Shown here: positions 1 through 7,505 of the stretch, in pieces | Layout: each line of letters begins with the position of its first letter | How positions within the stretch are numbered: position 1 is the stretch's first letter | DNA from: Aeromonas diversa CDC 2478-85 | GTDB lineage: Bacteria; Pseudomonadota; Gammaproteobacteria; Enterobacterales; Aeromonadaceae | Length of the DNA: 38,564 nucleotides | Assembly (NCBI RefSeq): GCF_000819805.1 | Contig: NZ_CDCE01000028.1 | Location: 1-38,564, forward strand | Direction of reading: 5' to 3' | The notes under the pieces: generated by a model | What the model was told of the DNA's origin: nothing | The model's input: the letters and a program-made list of their open reading frames with translations, nothing else | The model's database searches: none | Translations under genes and position numbers: made by a program

Positions 1-8
1 GATTCAAT

Positions 9-20
9 TTGTTAAAGAAC
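9..20 (-). promoter_or_regulatory. rrn leader boxA antitermination site
   Basis: The minus strand reads GTTCTTTAACAA, nearly identical to the E. coli rrn leader boxA (TGCTCTTTAACA) that loads NusB/NusE for antitermination. It lies about 30 bases after the P2 -10 box, as expected. Confidence 0.8.
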
Positions 21-45
21 GTTGCCTTGTCGGCTGAGGCTGCGC

Positions 46-73
46 ATCTTACGCTCCTCATTTTGAAAGTCAA
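46..73 (-). promoter_or_regulatory. rRNA operon P2 promoter
   Basis: On the minus strand TTGACT (68-73) and TAAGAT (46-51) are spaced by 16 bases, about 115 bases downstream of P1. Tandem P1/P2 promoters ahead of a boxA are the standard rrn arrangement in enteric-type gammaproteobacteria. Confidence 0.75.
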
Positions 74-160
74 GCATCATTGTCGCTTTTCTTTCGCAGC
101 GTGGTTGGCGTTGCCAACTCGCTGACCATCCGGCGTCATCCGCCGTGCTGGTGAGGGCGC

Positions 161-240
161 ATTATAGGGAGGCGCGCCGGGATGACAAGGCTTTTTTCAA
201 AAGTTTTTTAAAAACAAGCTTATATGTTTAAAAAACAACC
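161..240 (-). promoter_or_regulatory. rRNA operon P1 promoter with UP element
   Basis: Read on the minus strand, TTGTCA (183-188) and a perfect TATAAT (161-166) are separated by 16 bases. They are followed by a GC-rich discriminator (GCGCC), typical of stringently controlled rRNA P1 promoters. Directly upstream (about 190-240) lie dense A/T tracts that fit an UP element. A second promoter and boxA follow in the same direction, so transcription leaves the window at its left end. The 16S gene itself is not in the window. Confidence 0.85.
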
Positions 241-260
241 TTATCTGCTTACTGCCTCAC

Positions 261-290
261 CGAGGCGGATCGACAGTATGATCCACCTCG
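261..290 (-). terminator. Hairpin after the RND efflux operon
   Basis: An 11-bp inverted repeat (261-271 with 280-290, one wobble pair on the minus strand) lies 36 bases past the stop of the RND permease gene. No U tract follows at once, so it is a weak intrinsic terminator at best. It sits just before the rrn UP element and may limit read-through into the rRNA promoter. Confidence 0.35.
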
Positions 291-325
291 ATGCATTTTG
301 CCTCCCTTATCCTTCAGGTCGGAGG

Positions 326-3300
326 TCACGCCACCTGACGCAGTGGCTGTCTCTTGCGCTCGCGCCGCCGCTCCCCCAAAGCCAGTAGGCAAGGGGTCAG
401 AACCAGCGTCAGCAGTGTGGCAAACGCCAAGCCACCGGCGACTGTTGTTGCAAGCTGGCTCCAGAAAGCGGTAGATGGCCCACCCAACTCAATCTTCGGA
501 GTCAGAAAGTCGAGGTTGATCTTCAGTACCATGGGCAGCAGGCCGAGGATGGTGGTGACCGTTGTCAGCAGTACGGGTCTTAGCCGCTGGGCTCCGGTAC
601 GCAATATTGCCTCTTGCAGTGCAATCCCCTCTTTACGGAGCTGATTAAAGGTGTCGATCAACACGATATTGTTGTTGACGACTATCCCCGCCAAGGCAAT
701 TACCCCGATCCCCGACATGACGATGCCGAAAGGCTGCCTTGCGATCATCAGTCCTAGCAGGACGCCCACTGTGCTAAACAGCACGGCCGTCAGGATTAAA
801 AACGTCTGATAGAAGGAGTTGAACTGGGTCACCAATATGATGGCTATCATGAAGAGGGCAATCATGAATGCCTTGCCCAGGAATGCAGACGACTCATCCT
901 GCTCTTCATTCTGCCCCTTGGCCTCCACGCTCACTCGTGGATCCTGCGCCATTCCTTTCAGTGCCTTCATCAATCTAGGCAGCTCGAGGCTCAGTAACTT
1001 CCCCTCCGCCATATCCGCCTGCAACGTGATGACCTGACGACCATCCACCTTGCGGATCACGTCGGTCTTGTGCTTGGGCTGAAGGCTAGCCAGGTTGGTG
1101 ATGGGCACCTGCCCCTGAGGCGTCTTGAGACGTAACTCGGATAGCCTGTCTATGGTTCTGTATTCGCTCGGGAAACGGACCCGGATATCGAGTTCATCGT
1201 CGACGTCATCGGCCCTATACTCCCCCAGCTTGAGACCCGAGGTCACAAACTGGACCGTCGATCCCACCAGAGTCGCATCGGCGCCAAAACGAGCCGCATC
1301 CCCCCTGTCGACTTTCAGCTGCCACTCGATCCCTGGGCGGCTGCCATTATCCTGCACGTTGACGAAGGCCCCATCCTGCTCAAGAGCATGACGCAGGCGC
1401 TTGGCAGTTTGGGCGAGCAACTCGGGGTAGCGAGAACTTACCTGCAGTTCGAGATCCCGGCCGCTAGGCGGCCCGTTTTGATCTTCACGCACATCGATCT
1501 CGACACCGGCATAACCGCTTAAGCGTTCACGTACCTCGGCCACAATCACCTTGGCAGGACGACGTTCACTCCAATCATGAAAATTGAGGCGGAACATGCC
1601 GATACGATCCTCACCACCGGTCAGGGTATAGAGGGTCTTGATGTCGGTGATAGGCAGCAGAGCCTGCTCCAACTCGCGCATCAGGGCATCTTTTTCCTTG
1701 GTGGCGAGATCCCCGTGGGATCGCACTATCAGGTTGGCGCCCTCGGGTTCACCGCTTGGAAAGAACTCGCTCCCCAGATTGGAGTTGGCAAACCCCACGA
1801 TCACTATGGCCGAAAACGCCAGCGCACCAAGCAATATCTTGACCGGTCGCGCAATGGCCCAGGCCAGCATACGGACGTAGCGTCCGCTCCAGCCATCGAG
1901 CGTCAGGATATCGCCCTGCTCCGACTGAAGCAGCTGGTTCCGCTCACGCTCGGTGACCGTACGAGACTTGCCAATCAGCCCCCCCAGGACAGGCACAAAA
2001 CAGAGCGCCATTATCAGAGAAGCGGCCAGGGTGGCGATGAGGGTGATGGGCAGATACTTCATAAACTCGCCCATGATCCCGGGCCAGAAGATGAGAGGGG
2101 CAAACGCGGCCAGGGTCGTCGCAGTTGAGGCGATGATAGGCCAGGCCATGCGCCGCCCGGCCTCACCATAGGCCTCGCGACGGCTGGCGCCTTCCGACAT
2201 GGCCCTGTCTGCATACTCGGTAACGACGATAGCCGAGTCGACCAGCATACCGACCGCCATGATGAGGGCAAATAGCACGACCATGTTGATGGTATAACCG
2301 CACACGGCCAGCACCAGGATGCCGGTGAGGAAAGAGCCCGGGATGGAGATGGCCACCAGGGCGGCGCTGCGCAGTCCAAGGGTGGCGACGATGACGATCA
2401 CTACCAGCAACACAGCCGAGAGCACGTTGTTTTGCAGATCGCCAAGCATCTGCACTACCCCCTCGGAGGCATCCCAGGTGTAAACGGGCTGCACATTGCC
2501 GGGCCACATGGCCTGCTCGCGAGCCACCAGGGCACGTACCTTCTGCACCGTCTCGATGACGTTCTCACCAGGACGCTTCTTGATATCCAGCGAGATCGAG
2601 GGATGACCATTGATGCGAGCCACCGTCAGGGGATCGCTGTAAGCACGGCGGATCTCGGCGACATCCTGAAAGGTGATGACCCGATTTCCCTCGACCTTGA
2701 TCGGCATGGTCATCACATCTTGAATGCTCTCGAAGACGGAGGGCACCTTGACGGCAAAACGCCCGAGCCCCGTGTCCAGGGTGCCGGCCGCTACCAATCG
2801 GTTATTGCGTGACAGAAGGTTGTAGATATCGTTCTGATCCAGGTTGTAACTCTGCAGACGCAGCGGGTCGACCAGCACCTCGACAATGTCGGTACGATCG
2901 CCTCCTATCTCCACCTCGAGCACCTCGCGCAGCCCCTCGATCTTGTCTTTGAGATCCCGCGCCAGGGTGATCAGCGCCCGCTCCGGGGCATTGCCGGTGA
3001 GGTTAAGGGTCAAGACCGGATTCTCATCGGCCATGGTCACCTCACGCACCACGGGCTCATCGGTCTCTTGGGGTAACTTGGCCTTGGCCAGACTCACGCG
3101 ATCACGCACATCGTTGAGCGCCTCGGCCGGATCACGCCCTGCCTCAAACTCGAGCAGCACAGAGCCATGTCCTTCGCTCGCGGTCGCACTCATCTCCTTG
3201 ACGCCATCCAGCCCTCGCAGCTCGGTCTCCATGGGGCGGATCAGCATCCGTTCCGCATCTTCCGGTGAGATGCCGTCGTGAGAAATGGAGACATAGATGA

Positions 3301-3433
3301 AGGGGATTGTGACATCAGGATCGGCCTCTTTAGGAATATCCCGATAGGTGAAAAAACCCGCCACCAGCAGCAGCACCAGGATGGAGAGCATGGTCCGGGC
3401 CCGATGCATGGCCCCGTCGATCAAGGCATTCAT
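326..3433 (-). CDS. RND multidrug efflux permease (HAE/AcrB-like)
   Basis: Inner-membrane proton-driven pump subunit of a tripartite efflux complex; 1035 residues is the usual RND length. It shows one N-terminal membrane segment (about 12-28), a large periplasmic loop, a bundle of helices near 335-480, a second loop and a C-terminal bundle near 855-1025. The TM4 motif reads GMLVDSAIVV near residue 398. The first Asp of the AcrB D407-D408 pair is kept and the second is Ser. The TM10 segment reads GIVVNNNIVLID, so the AcrB Lys940 position is Asn. This is a relay variant of an AcrB-distant RND subgroup, so substrates cannot be predicted. Its ATG overlaps the stop of the upstream adaptor gene by four bases, implying translational coupling. 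No outer-membrane channel gene is adjacent; a TolC encoded elsewhere is presumably used. Confidence 0.93.
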   Translation of the reverse strand: MNALIDGAMHRARTMLSILVLLLVAGFFTYRDIPKEADPDVTIPFIYVSISHDGISPEDAERMLIRPMETELRGLDGVKEMSATASEGHGSVLLEFEAGRDPAEALNDVRDRVSLAKAKLPQETDEPVVREVTMADENPVLTLNLTGNAPERALITLARDLKDKIEGLREVLEVEIGGDRTDIVEVLVDPLRLQSYNLDQNDIYNLLSRNNRLVAAGTLDTGLGRFAVKVPSVFESIQDVMTMPIKVEGNRVITFQDVAEIRRAYSDPLTVARINGHPSISLDIKKRPGENVIETVQKVRALVAREQAMWPGNVQPVYTWDASEGVVQMLGDLQNNVLSAVLLVVIVIVATLGLRSAALVAISIPGSFLTGILVLAVCGYTINMVVLFALIMAVGMLVDSAIVVTEYADRAMSEGASRREAYGEAGRRMAWPIIASTATTLAAFAPLIFWPGIMGEFMKYLPITLIATLAASLIMALCFVPVLGGLIGKSRTVTERERNQLLQSEQGDILTLDGWSGRYVRMLAWAIARPVKILLGALAFSAIVIVGFANSNLGSEFFPSGEPEGANLIVRSHGDLATKEKDALMRELEQALLPITDIKTLYTLTGGEDRIGMFRLNFHDWSERRPAKVIVAEVRERLSGYAGVEIDVREDQNGPPSGRDLELQVSSRYPELLAQTAKRLRHALEQDGAFVNVQDNGSRPGIEWQLKVDRGDAARFGADATLVGSTVQFVTSGLKLGEYRADDVDDELDIRVRFPSEYRTIDRLSELRLKTPQGQVPITNLASLQPKHKTDVIRKVDGRQVITLQADMAEGKLLSLELPRLMKALKGMAQDPRVSVEAKGQNEEQDESSAFLGKAFMIALFMIAIILVTQFNSFYQTFLILTAVLFSTVGVLLGLMIARQPFGIVMSGIGVIALAGIVVNNNIVLIDTFNQLRKEGIALQEAILRTGAQRLRPVLLTTVTTILGLLPMVLKINLDFLTPKIELGGPSTAFWSQLATTVAGGLAFATLLTLVLTPCLLALGERRRERKRQPLRQVA

Positions 3434-4533
3434 GAACGCGTCTCCCCATTGGCACTTTCCCGCACCACCTCGACACGATCACCGGCCGCGACAAAACCCT
3501 GCCCCACAGTGATCACATCCAGCTGGGGTCCCACGTCGCCAAGCCAGCTTCCCTCGGGACCGGTACGAACCAACCTGGCCGGAGTAAATTTGACCCTGTC
3601 CCCCTCCACCGATTTGATGCCGAGGCGTCCCGCCTCGTCGAGGGCCAGCAAAGCCGGGCTCAAGGGGATGGCCAGTTGCTTGCCCAGAGGAATGTGCAGC
3701 TCGGCGCTGGTGCCCGCCGGCAGACGGCTATCGGGATTCGCCATGGTCACCTCGATGGCAAAGGTGTTAGTGGCCGGATCCGACACTCGGGAGAGAAAAC
3801 GGATTACTCCCTTGCTCTCCCTGTTTTCGCTCAGGCGGATATTCGCCTTGCCCCCCTGACTGAGCTGCCCAATATCCAGCTCGGTAACATCGGCACGGAT
3901 CAACAAAGGGTCGTTATCGGCAACTTCCAACAGAGGATCGCCCACTCCAACGTATTGCCCCACCTCCACGCTGCGGCTATTGAGCACACCGGCAAAGGGA
4001 GCTCGCACCGTGGTGTTGGCGAGTTCGAGACGCAGTCGTTCGACTTCGGCGCGCGCCTCGGCCAGGGCAGCCTCCTTCTCGGCCAGTTGAACCTTGCCCT
4101 GGAATCCTTGAGAGGCGAGCTTGCGCGCCCCCTGGATCTCGATATCGCGCAAGGCCAGCTGCGCTTCTGCCCGCTTGAGCTGTACCGGCCGGTTTTCCGG
4201 AGCGATACGCAGCAAGGGTTGCCCCGCCCCGACCCAGCTGCCCTTTTCGACCAGCACGGCCTCGATACGCCCCGAGACTTCTGCCGCGAGGCGGGAGACT
4301 CGCTCTGGCTCGGTGCGCCCGTAGAGGGTCAGGGTATGCTCGATGGACTCGGCCACCAGTGTCTTGACCCGCACCTTAGGGAGGGGTGCCTTCACTTCTT
4401 TGGCAGCCGGCGGCGTATGTTCCCCCGCACCAACCACCTCCCCTCGGGTAAACCAAAGGATAACCACGGCCGCCATGCCGGCCGCCACCCAGGCGGGATG
4501 AGCCGCCAGCTTCGCTTTCCATTTTTTATTCAT
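3430..4533 (-). CDS. RND efflux periplasmic adaptor (membrane fusion protein)
   Basis: Periplasmic adaptor that would bridge the RND pump and an outer-membrane channel. The 367-residue product has an N-terminal membrane anchor (about 14-28, rich in A/V/I/L/W) without a lipobox. It then shows the family order: a lipoyl-like half motif (SGRIEAVLVEKGSWVGAGQPLLRI, here residues about 90-113), a coiled-coil hairpin rich in E/A/K/L/R (about 115-170), the second lipoyl half with VRAPFAGVL, and a beta-barrel domain with TELDIGQL. The start is supported by AGGA about eight bases upstream. It is the first gene of a two-gene operon with the permease. Two inverted repeats upstream (4628-4647 and 4689-4705) could be operators, but no local regulator gene is present. 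Confidence 0.93.
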   Translation of the reverse strand: MNKKWKAKLAAHPAWVAAGMAAVVILWFTRGEVVGAGEHTPPAAKEVKAPLPKVRVKTLVAESIEHTLTLYGRTEPERVSRLAAEVSGRIEAVLVEKGSWVGAGQPLLRIAPENRPVQLKRAEAQLALRDIEIQGARKLASQGFQGKVQLAEKEAALAEARAEVERLRLELANTTVRAPFAGVLNSRSVEVGQYVGVGDPLLEVADNDPLLIRADVTELDIGQLSQGGKANIRLSENRESKGVIRFLSRVSDPATNTFAIEVTMANPDSRLPAGTSAELHIPLGKQLAIPLSPALLALDEAGRLGIKSVEGDRVKFTPARLVRTGPEGSWLGDVGPQLDVITVGQGFVAAGDRVEVVRESANGETRS

Positions 4534-4627
4534 ACTCTCTTCCTGACGTATGCCTGATTGGGGTCTTGCCGCTCACCTTGTATCCGATGAGTCGGCCTGT
4601 CTCCTTGACCGAGACCATGTATCAAAA

Positions 4628-4647
4628 GGCGTACCAACTGTTACGCC
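4628..4647. promoter_or_regulatory. Inverted repeat upstream of the RND operon
   Basis: GGCGTA (4628-4633) and TACGCC (4642-4647) form a 6-8-6 perfect dyad, 95-115 bases before the adaptor start. An AT-rich TATAAG-like box lies next to it on the minus strand (about 4650-4656). It could be a repressor or LysR-type site; the binding protein is unknown. Confidence 0.35.
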
Positions 4648-4688
4648 CCTTATAATTCAATGAGTTGAAAAAGCGACACCCTCACTCT

Positions 4689-4705
4689 GCGGTCAAATAG
4701 ACCAC
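4689..4705. promoter_or_regulatory. Second dyad upstream of the RND operon
   Basis: GGTC (4691-4694) and GACC (4700-4703) flank AAATA. Outer TG and CA also pair, giving a TG-N-GGTC-N5-GACC-N-CA dyad of 17 bases. It includes a TTGACC hexamer on the minus strand that could serve as a -35 element, so a bound protein would be well placed to control the efflux operon. Inference only. Confidence 0.3.
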
Positions 4706-4758
4706 AGATGGGTTAACTTAGCCAATTGGTGGGCAAATCAGAAGAGACAGAATGGGGG

Positions 4759-4786
4759 GGAAAACAAAAGGCCCCGCAGGGCCTTT
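4759..4786 (-). terminator. Intrinsic terminator of erpA
   Basis: An 8-bp stem (AAAGGCCC / GGGCCTTT, 4767-4785) with a 4-base loop lies just past the erpA stop. On the minus strand it is followed by TGTTTT. Confidence 0.85.
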
Positions 4787-4787
4787 G

Positions 4788-5138
4788 TCAGATAGAGAAG
4801 CTGGAGCCGCAGCCACAGGTGGTGGTGGCATTGGGATTGGTCACCATGAAACGGGAGCCCTCCAGTCCTTCGGTATAGTCGACGCTGCCTCCGACCAGAT
4901 ACTGCAGGCTCATGGGGTCAATGACCATGATGACGCCGTTCTTCTCGACCACGGTATCCCCTTCGTTGATCTTCTCGTCGAAGGTAAACCCGTATTGGAA
5001 ACCGGAGCAACCACCACCCGTGATATAGACCCGCAGCTTCAGCTCCGGATTCTCTTCCTCGGTGATGAGGGATTTCACCTTGTTCGCCGCAGCATCCGTC
5101 ATCTGGATGGGCAAGGGTGTCTCCAATTCTGCGCTCAT
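4788..5138 (-). CDS. erpA: Iron-sulfur cluster insertion protein ErpA
   Basis: A-type Fe-S carrier that delivers clusters to apo-enzymes, including isoprenoid-pathway IspG/IspH in E. coli. The 116-residue protein matches the E. coli ErpA pattern almost throughout: [12 protein letters not shown] near the N-terminus, the [13 protein letters not shown] segment with the first cluster Cys, [19 protein letters not shown] in the middle, and the C-terminal CGCGSSFSI bearing the other two ligand cysteines. The start is supported by AGAGG seven bases upstream. It is transcribed from its own promoter (5168-5196) overlapped by an IscR type 1-like site, and ends at an intrinsic terminator. Confidence 0.98.
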   Translation of the reverse strand: MSAELETPLPIQMTDAAANKVKSLITEEENPELKLRVYITGGGCSGFQYGFTFDEKINEGDTVVEKNGVIMVIDPMSLQYLVGGSVDYTEGLEGSRFMVTNPNATTTCGCGSSFSI

Positions 5139-5167
5139 GTCTGACCTCTTAACGTATGGACGGCGGG

Positions 5168-5196
5168 ATTATCCAATACCCGACCCTGGTGTTCAA
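5168..5196 (-). promoter_or_regulatory. erpA promoter
   Basis: On the minus strand TTGAAC (5191-5196) and GATAAT (5168-5173) are spaced by exactly 17 bases. The predicted start is near 5161, giving a short leader of about 23 bases before the erpA ATG. Confidence 0.7.
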
Positions 5197-5200
5197 GTAT
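5176..5200 (-). promoter_or_regulatory. IscR type 1-like operator
   Basis: Minus-strand halves ATACTTGAAC and GGTCGGGTAT, separated by five bases, give the 25-base layout of the E. coli IscR type 1 consensus (ATASYYGACT ... AGTCRRSTAT). The right half matches nine of ten positions and the left half eight of ten. The site covers the -35 and spacer of the erpA promoter, so [2Fe-2S]-IscR would repress, as known for E. coli erpA. It ends exactly where the neighbouring gene's stop codon begins. Confidence 0.7.
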
Positions 5201-5896
5201 TCAACCAGCAGGTGCCACCTGGGGCACGGCAAGCGGTTTGAGCACCTCGCCCCAGTTGACCACCAACCGTTGAGCCGGCTGTTTTCCCTGTTTGGGCAGG
5301 GTGAGAATCACCTTGTCCGGCACAAATCCCTCTGGCAGTTGCCAGTCGCCCTCGAGCAACTGGAAATAGCGCAGGGCATAACTGGTCGCACCGGACTTCA
5401 TCCCAAGCGCGGCCCCATCGAGGGACTTCGGCTGCCCCTCGAGGCTCCCATCGACCCGGACCACCACCTGACCGCGAAACAGATCCCGCTGCTTGGCCGC
5501 CTGGATCAGGGCCAGGCGATAGTGGAAACGGCCGGGGACACTGGTGGTCTCGATGCTGAGGTTATCGATTGAGACACCCACTTTCTCGGTGCCGGGACGC
5601 ATGATCCGTTCGAAGAAGGCAAGCTGGCGCTTCTGCTCCTGCAGCTGGGCCTCCTGTCCCTTGATGGTTTGCTGCAACTGCTCGAAGGCCGTCTGTTGGG
5701 TCGTGAGTTGGGTCTGTTTGACCTCCAACTCTTTCTTGAGCCGAGTCAGCCCCTCGCTCTGCAGGGCAAGCGTCTTCTGCTGCACCTCGATGATGCTGGC
5801 GCTCCCAAACTCCTGCCAGTGCCCCGCCAGATACCCCAACGCTAGGCCAGGCAGCAATCCGAGTAACCACAACCATCTACCGCCCAATCTGGTCAT
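5201..5896 (-). CDS. DUF6776-like membrane-anchored coiled-coil protein
   Basis: Function unknown. The 231-residue product has an N-terminal membrane segment (about 8-24, ending GLALGYLAGHW). A long heptad-like region rich in Q/L/E/K (about 40-95) follows, then a globular domain with beta-strand character (about 100-220). The topology suggests a protein anchored in the inner membrane facing the periplasm. Similar proteins sit beside erpA in other gammaproteobacteria, and I assign the DUF6776 family from memory of that pattern. It lies 54 bases downstream of clcA on the same strand and may be co-transcribed. Its stop abuts the IscR site of erpA. Confidence 0.8.
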   Translation of the reverse strand: MTRLGGRWLWLLGLLPGLALGYLAGHWQEFGSASIIEVQQKTLALQSEGLTRLKKELEVKQTQLTTQQTAFEQLQQTIKGQEAQLQEQKRQLAFFERIMRPGTEKVGVSIDNLSIETTSVPGRFHYRLALIQAAKQRDLFRGQVVVRVDGSLEGQPKSLDGAALGMKSGATSYALRYFQLLEGDWQLPEGFVPDKVILTLPKQGKQPAQRLVVNWGEVLKPLAVPQVAPAG

Positions 5897-5950
5897 GTCC
5901 CCTCACGGATATCAAGAAACCTTCCCTGAGTGTGCCAGTCACCACCTCAT

Positions 5951-7315
5951 TTAACCAGTTTTGTGCAGGGCCTCGCGCTCGCGGGCCAATCGCAAGGTGC
6001 GCGCCAGGATCTGGCTGTAGATGGGGCGGCCTCCCAACCACTGGGCCATCAGGGTGGCCCCCATGGTGGTGATCATCATGGGCAAGATCAGCTGGTAGTT
6101 GTCGGTCATTTCGGTCACCAGTACTATGCCGGTGATCGGCGCCCGCACCGTGGCAGCAAACAGCGCCCCCATGCCGGCAATGGCGAAGGCGCCGGGCTCG
6201 ATGCCGAGTTCAGGAAAGGCGGCATAGAACAGGTTGCCGAAGGTGACCCCAAACAGGGTTCCAAGGGCCAGGGTCGGAGCGAACACCCCACCCGGCGCGC
6301 CGGAGCAAAAACAGATAAGGGTGGCGATGAGGCGAGCGACAAAGATGAGGAAGAGGGTCGCCATGGCATAGTCACCGCGAACCAGATGCGGAATGAGCTC
6401 GATCCCGCCCCCGCTGATGGAGGGAACATAAAGAGAAAGCACGCCGAAGATGCCCGCCACCAGCATGCCAATCCCCACGAAGCGTCCGCGGCGGTTACGG
6501 TGCAGAGCCAGATAACCATCCTGGCAGGCGATCACCAGCTTGTTGAAGACGAACCCCAGCACACCAAAGGCCAGCCCCATGCAGAGGAAGAGGCCAAGCG
6601 CCTGCAACTGGGGAGCCTGATAGTGGGGCAGGGTGATGGCAGGGTGTTGACCGCGAATGGCCTGCAGCACCAGAGTCCCCATGATGGCGGATATCCCAAC
6701 CGCCTTGATGGAGAGAAAAGAGTAACGAAACTGGAGGCGCATCTCCTCTATGACGAAGAGGATCCCCGCCAACGGCGCATTGAAGGCGGCCGCCAGGCCA
6801 CCGGCGGCGCCGGCGGCCAGCAGGGCGTGGCCGTGCTCCTTGGGCAGTCGAAAGAGATCGGCCACCATCTGACCCAGGTTTCCCCCGATCTGTACCGAAG
6901 GCCCCTCGCGTCCCAGCACCATACCCGATCCCAGGGTACAGAGACCACCGAAGAACTTGACCGGTAACACCCGCCACCAACGCACCGGCCGAAGATCCTC
7001 CATGGCCCCCTCGATTTCGGGGATGCCGGATCCCCCCGCCTCGGGGGCAAAGGCATGGGTAAGCCAATAGCCCACCATGCCGAGCAGAGCGCTGGCCAGA
7101 AAGGCCAGGAGGATAGCCTGCCACCAGGGGTGCTCCTCCAGCCAACCGAGACGCCCCTCGGTGAGGCGGTTGACGGAGAGCTCAAACAACGCGCAGACGG
7201 TGCCGGCCAGCATGCCCACCAAGGCCGCAAGCAACAGCACCCAGAGGGACATCCTCTTTTCGATGAGACGACCCAGTGCAGGGCGATAGGGAGAGAGGGA
7301 AGCGGTATCGTGCAT
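5951..7315 (-). CDS. clcA: H+/Cl- exchange transporter ClcA
   Basis: CLC-family inner-membrane antiporter exchanging two chloride ions for one proton, linked in E. coli to extreme acid resistance. The 454-residue product carries the selectivity motif GSGIPE (near 94), GREGPSVQ with the gating glutamate at residue 137 (E. coli Glu148), FVIEEM with the internal proton glutamate at about 190-191 (E. coli Glu202/203), GAPGGVFAP, and the chloride-coordinating tyrosine in NYQLILPM at about 407 (E. coli Tyr445). All residues needed for coupled exchange are therefore kept, arguing for an antiporter rather than a channel. No C-terminal CBS domains are present. It is divergent from hemL and probably heads a unit with the downstream DUF6776-like gene. 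Confidence 0.95.
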   Translation of the reverse strand: MHDTASLSPYRPALGRLIEKRMSLWVLLLAALVGMLAGTVCALFELSVNRLTEGRLGWLEEHPWWQAILLAFLASALLGMVGYWLTHAFAPEAGGSGIPEIEGAMEDLRPVRWWRVLPVKFFGGLCTLGSGMVLGREGPSVQIGGNLGQMVADLFRLPKEHGHALLAAGAAGGLAAAFNAPLAGILFVIEEMRLQFRYSFLSIKAVGISAIMGTLVLQAIRGQHPAITLPHYQAPQLQALGLFLCMGLAFGVLGFVFNKLVIACQDGYLALHRNRRGRFVGIGMLVAGIFGVLSLYVPSISGGGIELIPHLVRGDYAMATLFLIFVARLIATLICFCSGAPGGVFAPTLALGTLFGVTFGNLFYAAFPELGIEPGAFAIAGMGALFAATVRAPITGIVLVTEMTDNYQLILPMMITTMGATLMAQWLGGRPIYSQILARTLRLAREREALHKTG

Positions 7316-7350
7316 GGAAACACCTGTTCTCGTTCAGTCCGGGGGCGACT

Positions 7351-7379
7351 CTGCCATGGCACCCGCTTTCTGGTATAGT
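7351..7379 (+). promoter_or_regulatory. hemL promoter (extended -10)
   Basis: TATAGT (7374-7379) preceded by TG at the extended -10 position, with CTGCCA (7351-7356) 17 bases upstream. The predicted start near 7386 gives a leader of about 120 bases before hemL. Confidence 0.6.
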
Positions 7380-7505
7380 CAGGCCGTTTCACTGGCGAGG
7401 GTGCAGGAGCAGAGCGCAGCATCATACACCTGCCTGCTTTCCCTGCCGACACCGAAGCGGCCGCAGTCCCCTCCCAATCCCTACAATTCCAGTTAAGGAT
7501 GATCC

